From Reyranella massiliensis 521 (GTDB lineage Bacteria; Pseudomonadota; Alphaproteobacteria; Reyranellales; Reyranellaceae): a DNA stretch of 46,485 bases. Shown here piece after piece: positions 26,701 through 34,586 of this stretch. The stretch spans positions 1 through 46,485 of the forward strand of contig CAMARK010000030.1 in the NCBI GenBank assembly GCA_945860205.1. The letters are read 5' to 3'. The translations under genes and the position numbers were made by a program. Each line of letters starts with the position of its first letter. Position 1 is the first letter of the stretch. The notes beneath the pieces were generated by a model that was given only the letters and a program-made list of their open reading frames with translations, was not told the DNA's origin and searched no databases.

Positions 26701-27239
26701 GCACGGCGAAACCCTACTGGGTCTTTGCCTACGGCTCGCTGATGTGGAACCCGGGCTTCGCGGCGCCCGAGACGCAGGCTGCGCGTCTGCACGGCTGGCA
26801 CCGCGCCTTCTGCATCTATTCAGAACATTATCGCGGCACGCCGCAAAAGCCCGGCCTGATCCTGGGCCTCCTGCCGGGCGGCGCCTGCCGCGGCCTGGCC
26901 CATCGCCTGCCGCGCGTTGGCTACGACGCCGTGCGCCGCTACCTGCGGACGCGCGAGATCGACAATGACGGCGTCTACAAGGAAGAGGTCCGGCCGATCC
27001 ACCTGCACGACGGGCGCGTGGCCGAGGCGCTGGTCTATCTCGCCGACCGCCAGCACCGACAGTTCGCCGGCAAGCTGCCGGCCGCCAAGGCCTTGGCCCT
27101 TGTCCAAGGCGGCAAGGGCGTCACCGGCAGCAATGTCGACTATCTCCGCAACACGGTCGCTCATCTGAGCGACCTCGGGTTGCGCGATCGCGCGCTCGAA
27201 GAACTGGCCCGGCGCGTCGACGCCGGCCGTCGACGCTAG
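26697..27239 (+). CDS. ChaC-like glutathione-specific gamma-glutamylcyclotransferase
   Basis: A 180-aa GGCT-fold protein. The substrate loop is VFAYGSLMWNPGF (YGSL motif). RLHGWHRAFCIYSEHYRGTPQKPGLILGLLPGGACRGLAHRL and TREIDNDGVYKEEVRPIHL are typical ChaC blocks; the catalytic acidic residue lies in the latter. Members break down cytosolic glutathione to 5-oxoproline and Cys-Gly. GTG 26697 overlaps the tyrC stop as GTGA, so it is co-translated with the tyrosine genes. Its last base pairs also form the stop of the convergent TetR gene. Confidence 0.9.
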   Translation: MSTAKPYWVFAYGSLMWNPGFAAPETQAARLHGWHRAFCIYSEHYRGTPQKPGLILGLLPGGACRGLAHRLPRVGYDAVRRYLRTREIDNDGVYKEEVRPIHLHDGRVAEALVYLADRQHRQFAGKLPAAKALALVQGGKGVTGSNVDYLRNTVAHLSDLGLRDRALEELARRVDAGRRR

Positions 27240-27865
27240 CGGCGGGGTGCGCCGGCGGTGAGGGCCGCGACCATGACGAAGCGCAGCTCGTCGCGCGCCC
27301 GCTCGACCGTGAGGCCCAGCCGCTCGCGCAGGACGACCCAGCTTTCCGGCGCGAGCGCCAGGGCAAGCGCATTCAACGCCCGCACGCGCTGCTCGGCGGG
27401 AAGGCCCGCCAGTTCGCGGTCGAACCAGCGCGCGAGGTTGGCCTGGTTGGCGGCATAGACCTGCGCGACCATGTCGGCGGCCGGCTGCGACCGGCGCTGC
27501 AAGGTCGCGACGAACGTCCACATCGGCAGCAGCCGCTCGTAGCGATGCGCGCCCCGGTCGACGACGAGCTGGACGCGCCCGTCCAGCGGCAGCGCCGCCC
27601 CCGGCCCAGGCATGTCGCCAAAATCGGCGGCGAGCACGCGCTCGAGAACGGCGACATAGAGCTCGGCCGTGTCGGCGAAATGCTGGAATACGGTGCGCGC
27701 CGAGACGCCCGCAATCTTGGCGATGTCGCGGACGATCGGCGCGACGTCGCCGGTCTCCGCAAGCGCCAGCGCCGAGGCGATGATGGCTTCGCGAGTCCGC
27801 GTGACACGACTGCCGTTCACGACCGGGTGCGACAGCACTTGCCGGTTCAGAACTTCGATGTCCAT
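27236..27865 (-). CDS. TetR/AcrR-family transcriptional regulator
   Basis: A 209-aa regulator. The N-terminal helix-turn-helix is TREAIIASALALAETGDVAPIVRDIAKIAGVSARTVFQHFADTAELYVAVLERV; the rest is an all-helical ligand domain. It is divergent from the PLP-enzyme gene (174-nt gap), which is a plausible target along with itself. ATG 27865 (MDIEVLNRQVLS) gives a normal N-terminal arm. The ligand is unknown. Confidence 0.88.
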   Translation of the reverse strand: MDIEVLNRQVLSHPVVNGSRVTRTREAIIASALALAETGDVAPIVRDIAKIAGVSARTVFQHFADTAELYVAVLERVLAADFGDMPGPGAALPLDGRVQLVVDRGAHRYERLLPMWTFVATLQRRSQPAADMVAQVYAANQANLARWFDRELAGLPAEQRVRALNALALALAPESWVVLRERLGLTVERARDELRFVMVAALTAGAPRR

Positions 27866-28039
27866 TTGAGCCCCCCTGCCTTGCCGCGGATGCGCCGCCG
27901 TTCTCCTTGGGCAAGGACCGGCGCCGCGCTTTGATGTATCAACGTCGTTGCAGGCCAGCGGATACCAACGCCCATGCGAAGACAACCCGCTGATTTGCAA
28001 TAAATAATCGCCCGTGTAAGCCATTCGTAAGGTCCCGGT

Positions 28040-29200
28040 GTGCCGATGACAGACAAGAAATTCACTGCCGCCTCGCTCGCCGCCCAGGCGATGGGCTGGA
28101 TCGATCCGGTGACCAGGGCCGTGGTGCCGCCGATCCACATGGCGAGCACCTACCTGCGCGACGAAGACAACGGCTACAGCTCCGGCAGAATCTACGCCCG
28201 CGCCGATAATCCGACGTTCGACCAGGCCGAGGCGACCTTGGCCGCCCTGGAAGGCGGGGCCAAGGCGCTGGTCTTCTCCTCGGGCATGAGTGCGGCGACC
28301 GCCTGCTTCCTGGCGCTCGCGCCTGGCGACCATGTAGTCGTGCCCAAGGTCATGTACTGGTCGCTGCGCAACTGGCTGGCCAACTTCGCGACGCACTGGG
28401 GCCTGAAAGTCGACTTCGTCGATGCCGACAGCACCGACGCCATCGCCGCCGCCGTCCGGCCGGGCGCCACCAAGCTGGTCTGGATCGAGACGCCGGCCAA
28501 CCCGACCTGGAGCGTCACCGATATCGCGGCGGCGGCCGACATCGCCCATCGCGCCGGGGCGCTGCTGGGCGTCGATTCGACGGTGGCGACGCCGGTGCTG
28601 ACGCGGCCGATCGAGTTCGGTGCCGACATCGTCATGCATTCGGCGACCAAGTACCTCAACGGTCATTCCGACATCATCGCCGGCGCCCTCATCGGCGCCC
28701 ACGACGATGCCCATTGGGTCAAGCTGCGCGCCATCCGAGCCCAGCTCGGCACGATCCTCGGCCAGACCGAGGCGTGGTTGCTGATGCGCGGCATGCGCAC
28801 GCTGTTCCCGCGCGTCGACTGGGCCTGCCGTTCGGCGCAATCGCTGGCCGAGCGCCTGGCCGCCCACCCGATGGTGAGCGAGGTGCTCTATCCCGGGTTG
28901 CCCTCGTTCGCCGGCCACGCGATCTCGCGGAAGCAGATGACCGGCGGCTTCGGCGGCATGCTGTCGGTGCGCATCAAGGGCGGCGAGCGCGCGGCAATCG
29001 CCACCGCCGCGCGCGTGGCGCTGTGGAAGCGCGCAACGTCGCTGGGCGGCGTCGAAAGCTTGATCGAACATCGCGCCAGCATCGAAGGTCCGGGTACGCC
29101 CTGCCCGCCCGACCTGCTCCGCCTGTCGGTCGGCGTCGAGGACAGCGGCGATCTGTTCGATGATCTCGACCAGGCGCTCCGGCGCGCCGACAACGCCTAA
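28040..29200 (+). CDS. Cys/Met-metabolism PLP-dependent enzyme (cystathionine beta-lyase-like)
   Basis: A 386-aa fold-type-I PLP enzyme. Features: YARADNPTFDQAEATLAALEGGAKALVFSSGMSAAT, WIETPANPTWSVTDI, and the PLP lysine in MHSATKYLNGHSDIIAGAL. The ending GGVESLIEHRASIEG...LLRLSVGVEDSGDLFDDLDQAL is typical of cystathionine lyases/synthases. It may cleave cystathionine to homocysteine, or act on another sulfur amino acid. GTG 28040 has AAGG seven nt upstream; ATG 28046 is an alternative. A TetR gene diverges from it. Confidence 0.88.
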   Translation: MPMTDKKFTAASLAAQAMGWIDPVTRAVVPPIHMASTYLRDEDNGYSSGRIYARADNPTFDQAEATLAALEGGAKALVFSSGMSAATACFLALAPGDHVVVPKVMYWSLRNWLANFATHWGLKVDFVDADSTDAIAAAVRPGATKLVWIETPANPTWSVTDIAAAADIAHRAGALLGVDSTVATPVLTRPIEFGADIVMHSATKYLNGHSDIIAGALIGAHDDAHWVKLRAIRAQLGTILGQTEAWLLMRGMRTLFPRVDWACRSAQSLAERLAAHPMVSEVLYPGLPSFAGHAISRKQMTGGFGGMLSVRIKGGERAAIATAARVALWKRATSLGGVESLIEHRASIEGPGTPCPPDLLRLSVGVEDSGDLFDDLDQALRRADNA

Positions 29201-29204
29201 AAGT

Positions 29205-30362
29205 TTACGCGGGCGTTCCGAATACAGCCGGCAAGCCGGCCCCGATGCGCTCGTTCATCATCTCGATCGAGCCGTCGGTGTAGGCCGCGATCTTGGCGCC
29301 GGCCAGGTGGCGGGCCAGCGGATATTCGGCGCGCAAGCCATTGGCTCCCATCGCCTGGATGCAGTCGGCGATGCGGTTGACCGCCATGTCGGTGGCGAAC
29401 TTCTTGGCGTAGGCGGCCGGCAGCACGGCGTCGGCGCCCTCGTCGATCAGGCGGGCGGCGCGATAGGTGAGAAGGCGCGCGGCTTCCAGATCGGTCGCGG
29501 CATCGACCAGCTTCCAGCGCACGCCCTGATGGTCGAGCACCGGCTGGCCGAAGGTCTTGCGCTGCTGCGTGTAGCGCACCGCGGTTTCGAGCGAGGCCTG
29601 CAGCATGCCGCAGCACATGGCCGCGACATAGGCGCGGGCGCCGTTGATGCCGGCCAGCGCCGCCTTGAAGGCCTTGCCCGGCTCATGCAGCACGGCCTCA
29701 TCGGGCGCGAAATAGTCGATCAGGTGAAATCCGCCGACGCCGATGGCGTGGCCGCCATGCAACTCGAACGGCTTGTCGCGCTGAAAGCCCGGCCGGTCGG
29801 CTTCGATCGCAAAGCAGGCGATGCCGCGATAGCCCTGGCTCCTGTCGGTCTGGGCGTAAGCCACCGATAAGCCGGCCACCGCGGCGTTGGTGATCCAGGC
29901 CTTGGCGCCGTTCAGCTTCCAGCCACCCTCGACCCGCACCGCTGCCATTTCCAGGCCGCCGAAGTCGCTGCCGACACCGGGCTCGCTCAAACCCGCACAG
30001 CCGATCACCTCGCCCGCGATCATGCGCGGCAGCAGGCGCGCGACATGCGCCGGCTTGCCGTCGCGGGCAAAGCGGGCGCAGGCGTTGTGATGGTTGATCA
30101 GCGCGAAGGCGAAGGCGAAATCGTGCCGCGCGATCTCCTCGAAGGCGCGCAGCTTGCAGAAGAAGGAGAGACCCTGTCCGCCATGTTGCTTGGCGAGCTC
30201 GATGGTGTTGAGGCCGGCGGCACAGGCCGCCTTGATCGTCTCCAGCGGATAGCGGCGCTCCCATTCCCAGCGCGCGGCATTGGGGGCGACGTGCGCTTCG
30301 GCGAAGGCTTTGGCGCGCGCCACGACGGCGCGTTCCTCGACGGTCAGGACTTCATCCAGCAT
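29205..30362 (-). CDS. Acyl-CoA dehydrogenase family protein
   Basis: A 385-aa FAD-dependent flavoprotein. N-terminal helices are followed by GCAGLSEPGVGSDFGGLEMAAV, GWKLNGAKAWITNA, RKTFGQPVLDHQGVRWKLVDAATDLEAARLLTY and DCIQAMGANGLRAEYPLARHLAGAKIAAYTDGSIEMMNERIG. At the position of the usual catalytic Glu (YEGT) the alignment gives TDGS, an Asp. The substrate is unknown. ATG 30362 is used; the tRNA-Gly gene lies upstream on the other strand. It ends 4 nt from the convergent PLP enzyme. Confidence 0.9.
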   Translation of the reverse strand: MLDEVLTVEERAVVARAKAFAEAHVAPNAARWEWERRYPLETIKAACAAGLNTIELAKQHGGQGLSFFCKLRAFEEIARHDFAFAFALINHHNACARFARDGKPAHVARLLPRMIAGEVIGCAGLSEPGVGSDFGGLEMAAVRVEGGWKLNGAKAWITNAAVAGLSVAYAQTDRSQGYRGIACFAIEADRPGFQRDKPFELHGGHAIGVGGFHLIDYFAPDEAVLHEPGKAFKAALAGINGARAYVAAMCCGMLQASLETAVRYTQQRKTFGQPVLDHQGVRWKLVDAATDLEAARLLTYRAARLIDEGADAVLPAAYAKKFATDMAVNRIADCIQAMGANGLRAEYPLARHLAGAKIAAYTDGSIEMMNERIGAGLPAVFGTPA

Positions 30363-30379
30363 CGGCTTCAGATACACGA

Positions 30380-30410
30380 TTGGACCTGCGGCGCAACCGC
30401 GGGCTAGAAT
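30380..30410 (+). promoter_or_regulatory. Possible promoter of tRNA-Gly
   Basis: TTGGAC (30380-30385) and TAGAAT (30405-30410) with a 19-nt spacer, ending 9 nt before the mature tRNA 5' end. The spacer is longer than ideal and the implied leader very short, so this is tentative. Confidence 0.35.
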
Positions 30411-30419
30411 GCCGGCAAC

Positions 30420-30494
<75 letters not shown>

Positions 30495-30522
30495 AAATTC
30501 GCTCCAGGCAGGAAATGTCGAC

Positions 30523-31827
30523 ATGGATGCTGTGATTTCGGCGCCGGTCGCGGCCAAGGGCGACTTCGCGGCCGACGTGGCCGCCTTCTCCGCCTATTGG
30601 CACACCGTCCGGGAACAACTGGACAGGCAACCGACCGAAGCGCTCAAGCTGGCCGCGCGCGAGGCGCGATTCCTGTTCCTGCGCACGCATGCAAACACGC
30701 TCTACGACCGGCTGACGGACGGAAGGCGGAAGTTCGTGCGTCTCGAACGTCTGGTCTACGACGCCGCCGACATCGTCCCCGGCCTGGTGCCGACGCGCGC
30801 CGAGGTCGCCGCCGAATCGCAGCTGCGCCAGTCGGAGAAGGAAGGCGTCGAGATCGACCAGGGCATCCTGTGCAACCAGTTCCTGGCCGACCCGGCATGC
30901 GGCCTGCATCTCTGCCACACGATGCTGCTGCCGCGCGAAGAATCCGCCGACGCGCTCGCCAAGTTCCTGCGCGACGGAAGGCTCGATCTCGGCACCGCCA
31001 AGGTCGAGCGCCAGGGCAAGGCGGCGGTGCTGCTGCTGTCCAACCCGCGATTCCTCAACTCGGAGGATCTGTCGACCCAGTCGGCGACGGAAATCGGCGC
31101 CGACGTCTGCATCCTCGATCCGCAGAGCCAGGCCGCGGTGCTGCGCGGTGACTACGTGCCCGAGGGCAAATACGCCGGCCGGCGTGTCTTCAATGCCGGC
31201 ATCAACCTCACGCATCTCTACTACGGCAAGATTCCCTTCCTGTGGTTCCTGATCCGCGACATGGGTTTCGTGAACAAGATGACCAGGGGCCTGGCGCGTC
31301 CCGACGTGGCACCGGACGAGGTCTCGGGCGATTCGATCGAGAAGCTCTGGATCTCGGCGGTCGACACCTTCGCCATCGGCGGCGGCTGCCAGATCCTGCT
31401 TGCCACTGATTTCAACATCGCCGCCCGCGATGCCTACATGACCTTGCCGGCGCGCAAGGAAGGCATCATCCCGGCGATGGCGAACCTCAGGCTGGCGCGT
31501 TTCCTCGGCGACCGCCTGGCGCGCCAGGCGATCATGTACGAGCGCCGCTTTGAGTGCGATTCAGAGGAAGGCCGGCTGATCTGCGACGAGGTCGTGGAAC
31601 CCGACGCGGTCGACCGCACGATCGATCATGTCGTCGAACGGCTGACCGGCTCGGGCGTCGTGGGCTCGATCGGCAATCGCCGGGCGCTGCGCCTCGCCGT
31701 CGAGCCACTCGACAAGTTCCGCCGCTATGCCGCGCTTTACGCCCGTGAGCAGGCCTACTGCCACTTCAGCCCGGCGCTGATCGCCAACCTCGAGCACCAC
31801 TGGAACGCCGCCAACCGGCGCGCGTAA
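30523..31827 (+). CDS. DpgC-like crotonase-superfamily protein (possible cofactor-free dioxygenase)
   Basis: A 434-aa protein, much longer than ordinary enoyl-CoA hydratases. Residues ~1-190 form a helical N-terminal domain (LKLAAREARFLFLRTHANTLYDRLT, RKFVRLERLVYDAADIVPGLVPTR, QSEKEGVEIDQGILCNQFLADP). The remainder is a crotonase core with SAVDTFAIGGGCQILLATDFNIAARDAYMTLPARKEGIIP. Length and architecture match DpgC, the (3,5-dihydroxyphenyl)acetyl-CoA 1,2-dioxygenase of glycopeptide biosynthesis, which uses O2 without metal or flavin. No dpgABD or NRPS genes are nearby, so the acyl-CoA substrate is probably different. An AGGA motif precedes ATG 30523. It ends right against regA. Confidence 0.78.
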   Translation: MDAVISAPVAAKGDFAADVAAFSAYWHTVREQLDRQPTEALKLAAREARFLFLRTHANTLYDRLTDGRRKFVRLERLVYDAADIVPGLVPTRAEVAAESQLRQSEKEGVEIDQGILCNQFLADPACGLHLCHTMLLPREESADALAKFLRDGRLDLGTAKVERQGKAAVLLLSNPRFLNSEDLSTQSATEIGADVCILDPQSQAAVLRGDYVPEGKYAGRRVFNAGINLTHLYYGKIPFLWFLIRDMGFVNKMTRGLARPDVAPDEVSGDSIEKLWISAVDTFAIGGGCQILLATDFNIAARDAYMTLPARKEGIIPAMANLRLARFLGDRLARQAIMYERRFECDSEEGRLICDEVVEPDAVDRTIDHVVERLTGSGVVGSIGNRRALRLAVEPLDKFRRYAALYAREQAYCHFSPALIANLEHHWNAANRRA

Positions 31828-32418
31828 TCAGTGTTCGCGGGGGGCGTGCTTGCCCAGGATCCGCTGCAGGGTGCGGCGGTGCATGTTGAGACGGCGCGCC
31901 GTCTCCGAGACATTGCGGTCGCACTGCTCGAAGACGCGCTGGATATGCTCCCAACGCACACGATCCGCCGACATCGGATTGCTGGGCGGCGGCGGCAGCT
32001 TGCGGCCGTGCGCGGTCAGCGCCTGCTCGATAGCGTCGGCGTCGGCCGGCTTGGCGAGATAATCGACCGCGCCTTCCTTTACGGCGGCAACGGCAGTGGC
32101 GATGTTGCCGTAGCCGGTCAGCACCACGATGCGGATGTCGGGCCGTGCCTGGCGGAGCGGTCCCACCAGTTCCAGGCCGTTGCCATCGCCCAGGCGCAGG
32201 TCGAGGACGGCGAAGGCCGGCGGGCGCGCGGTCTGCGTCAGCGCCTCGGCGACCGAACCGACGGCCGTCACGATGAAGCCGCGCAGCTCGAGCGCACGCG
32301 CGATGCGGTTGCGGAACGCCGCATCGTCATCCGCGATCAGCAGCGTCCGATCCTTGTTAGACGTCGTGCCGGCAATCACGGGCGATATGGGCCGGCCGGC
32401 TCCTGCGTCCTGGCTCAT
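31828..32418 (-). CDS. regA: RegA/ActR/PrrA-type redox response regulator
   Basis: A 196-aa response regulator. The receiver has the acidic pair in LLIADDDAAFRNRI, phospho-acceptor Asp73 in AVLDLRLGDGNGLELV, and Thr/Lys in VVLTGYGNIATAV and DYLAKPAD. The C-terminus is a Fis-type helix-turn-helix (RVFEQCDRNVSETARRLNMHRRTLQRILGKHAP). In Alphaproteobacteria this regulator controls respiration, photosynthesis and carbon or nitrogen fixation in response to redox. AAGGAG five nt before ATG 32418 is a clear ribosome-binding site. It follows regB by 23 nt. Confidence 0.94.
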   Translation of the reverse strand: MSQDAGAGRPISPVIAGTTSNKDRTLLIADDDAAFRNRIARALELRGFIVTAVGSVAEALTQTARPPAFAVLDLRLGDGNGLELVGPLRQARPDIRIVVLTGYGNIATAVAAVKEGAVDYLAKPADADAIEQALTAHGRKLPPPPSNPMSADRVRWEHIQRVFEQCDRNVSETARRLNMHRRTLQRILGKHAPREH

Positions 32419-32441
32419 GGCAACTCCTTCGGCATCGGCCG

Positions 32442-33770
32442 CTATGTAGCCTTGAAGACGGGGTTTGGCCAGCGCACGGAGACCACCGCGCCACCGTCCA
32501 CGGCGGTGCGATTCCCGAAGGTCACCGTGGCGCCGGTGCGCTCCAGCAGTGTCTTGGCGATGAAGACACCGAGGCCCATGTGGCCTTCCTGGCCCTGCCG
32601 TGTCGAAATGAAAGGGGTGCCGAGTTCATCGAGCGTCGCTTCCGAAAACCCCGGTCCATCGTCGATCACCTCGACCTCGGACCATTCGCTCGTCCAGCGC
32701 GTGGCGATCCGGACCTCGTGCCGCGCGAAAGACACAGCGTTTTGCACGATATTGCCGATACCCTGCATGATTTCCGGGCTGCGCACCTGGATCGGCGCAG
32801 CCAGCACGCCCTCGCCGACCGGCCCGGACTCGTAGGCGATGTCGACAGTGCCGCGATTATAATTCTGCGCCGCCGCCTCGATCAGCGCCGGCAGGGGCAC
32901 GAGCGTATAGGCATCGGAGACGTCGCCCGCCGGATCGACCGAGAGCCGCGCCAAAATCGAGCGGCAGCGCTCGGATTCAGCCAACAACAGTTCGACGTCC
33001 TCGCGCAATGGATCGTCGGGCTCGATCTCGCGCGACATCTCCTTGGCGACGACGGCGATGGTCGAGAGCGGCGAACCAAGCTCGTGAGCCGCGGCGGCGG
33101 CCAGGGCGCCAAGTGCCGAGAGCCGCTGCTCGCGGGCAAGGGCTGCCTGCGCAGCGGCCAGTGCATCTGCCATCTGCCGCGCCTCTTCGGCCAGCCGCCA
33201 GCCGTAGAGCGTGATCAGGAGCGTCGTGAGTGTGAGGCCCGCCCAGGCGCCCGCCTGATAGATCTCCGGCAATTCGAGTGGCGGCCCCCGCCATGGCAAT
33301 GGCTGATGGAAGACACCCAGCACCGCGATGCTGACGATCGTGAGCAGCGACAGCGCGATGTTGCTGCGGAGCGACAGGATGGTGGCGCCGATGGCGACCG
33401 GCGCCAGCAGCAGCAGCGCGAAAGGATTGATCAGGCCGCCGGTGAGATAGAGCAGCACGGCAAGCTGCAGGATGTCGAAAGCGAGGAAGATCGTCGCCTC
33501 GCGATCGTCGATGCGTGCGGATGCCGGCCGGCCGAGGCTGACGGTGAGATTGAGCAGCGCCGAGAGTGCGATCGTCCCGCCGACCGCCAAGACCGGCAGA
33601 CTGAACCCCAGGCCCCATTGCACGACTGCGGCGGTAAAGAGCTGTCCGGCGACGGCGGCCCAGCGGATCAGCACCAGGGCGCGCAGGCGAACCACGCCAC
33701 GTGGCGGCAGGCCTGGAGAGATCGGCCCGGGACGGGTGGGCGACGAGGACAACTCGGCGCGCACCGTCAT
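32442..33770 (-). CDS. regB: RegB/ActS/PrrB-type redox sensor histidine kinase
   Basis: A 442-aa membrane kinase with about six N-terminal helices. It carries the ubiquinone-binding motif GGxxNPF as GGLINPF (111-117), phospho-acceptor His229 in AAAAHELGSPLSTIAVV, and the redox cysteine Cys269 in ESERCRSILARL. Cys269 lies exactly 40 residues after the His, as Cys265 and His225 do in Rhodobacter RegB. The ATPase region has NIVQNAVSFA (N box), DDGPGFSE (G1) and GHMGLGVFIAKTLLER (G2). It phosphorylates RegA. Divergent terminal oxidase or senC genes are not present here. Confidence 0.95.
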   Translation of the reverse strand: MTVRAELSSSPTRPGPISPGLPPRGVVRLRALVLIRWAAVAGQLFTAAVVQWGLGFSLPVLAVGGTIALSALLNLTVSLGRPASARIDDREATIFLAFDILQLAVLLYLTGGLINPFALLLLAPVAIGATILSLRSNIALSLLTIVSIAVLGVFHQPLPWRGPPLELPEIYQAGAWAGLTLTTLLITLYGWRLAEEARQMADALAAAQAALAREQRLSALGALAAAAAHELGSPLSTIAVVAKEMSREIEPDDPLREDVELLLAESERCRSILARLSVDPAGDVSDAYTLVPLPALIEAAAQNYNRGTVDIAYESGPVGEGVLAAPIQVRSPEIMQGIGNIVQNAVSFARHEVRIATRWTSEWSEVEVIDDGPGFSEATLDELGTPFISTRQGQEGHMGLGVFIAKTLLERTGATVTFGNRTAVDGGAVVSVRWPNPVFKAT

Positions 33771-33774
33771 CGCG

Positions 33775-34563
33775 TCACTCCTCGATCATTAGGTGCTTGC
33801 GATGGATCGTGGTGAACAGCGGGATCTTGCGCTGCTTCTTGCGATCCGGCGGTTCCTTCACGAGGCGGCCGATCTCGCCCAGGATCAGCCCGGTGATGGT
33901 GGGCAACGGCAGTTCGCGCGCCTCGTCGAGGCGAACCCAGCGGATGTCACCCATCTCGCTCGAATGACGGATATCGCCGGTCGCATCCTCGGCACGCGCC
34001 ATGAAGAAGCGGGCGTTAAAGCGGCGCGGCCGGCCGGGCGGCGTCACCGCGCGCGCGATCAGGTCGAGGCAGTCGAGCGCCGGGCCCATGCCCGCGTCGA
34101 GGAAGCCCTTCCAATGCTCGCCATAGTCCTTGTCGGGAGCGCCGCCCTTCAGCGGCTTGCCAAGCATCAGGCCGCTTTCCTCGAAAGTCTCGCGCACGGC
34201 GGCGACGGCCAGCGCGCGAGCGCGCAGCGCGGTCGCGGCCTTCTGCAGGCGGGCGTTCACATGGCGGTCGAGCTGCGTGGCGATCGGAACATGCGCATCG
34301 GCACGATCGACGCGGCCACCGGGGAACACGTAGCGGTTGGGCATGAAGGCGTGGGCGGCGGCGCGGCAGCCCATCAGAACTTCCGGCGTCTTGCCCTTCA
34401 TGCGCACGAGAATCAGCGTCGCGGCATCGCGCGGCCGCATGTAGGGATAGGTCTTCTCGATCTTTTCGACCGGCCGTTCGTTGCCGGGTTTCAGATCGCC
34501 GTGGACGTAGCCTTTGTCGGTGCCGCGCACGACGGCGCCGGCGGGTATTGCTCGTTTGCTCAT
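33775..34563 (-). CDS. Nudix hydrolase
   Basis: A 262-aa Nudix protein. The Nudix box is split by an insertion: NRYVFPGGRVDRAD...LAVAAVRETFEESGLMLG, with the REtfEExG core intact. There is an N-terminal extension (PRDAATLILVRMKGKTPEVLMGCRAA) and a C-terminal strand region (ARFFMARAEDATGDIRHSSEMGDIRWV). The NUDT19-like layout suggests CoA- or acyl-CoA-type diphosphate substrates, but this is weak. ATG 34563 (MSKRAIPAG); it starts 23 nt after pyrC and may belong to the same transcript. Confidence 0.87.
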   Translation of the reverse strand: MSKRAIPAGAVVRGTDKGYVHGDLKPGNERPVEKIEKTYPYMRPRDAATLILVRMKGKTPEVLMGCRAAAHAFMPNRYVFPGGRVDRADAHVPIATQLDRHVNARLQKAATALRARALAVAAVRETFEESGLMLGKPLKGGAPDKDYGEHWKGFLDAGMGPALDCLDLIARAVTPPGRPRRFNARFFMARAEDATGDIRHSSEMGDIRWVRLDEARELPLPTITGLILGEIGRLVKEPPDRKKQRKIPLFTTIHRKHLMIEE

Positions 34564-34586
34564 GCGAGCACGATAGACCAGCGGCC

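Noticed and set aside
27960..28039. A possible second SAM-type riboswitch upstream of the Cys/Met PLP enzyme (contains CTGATTTGC and GTAAGG)
   Set aside because: I could not build P1 and P2 pairings and the core ACGUUAA/CGCUAAAA strings are missing.
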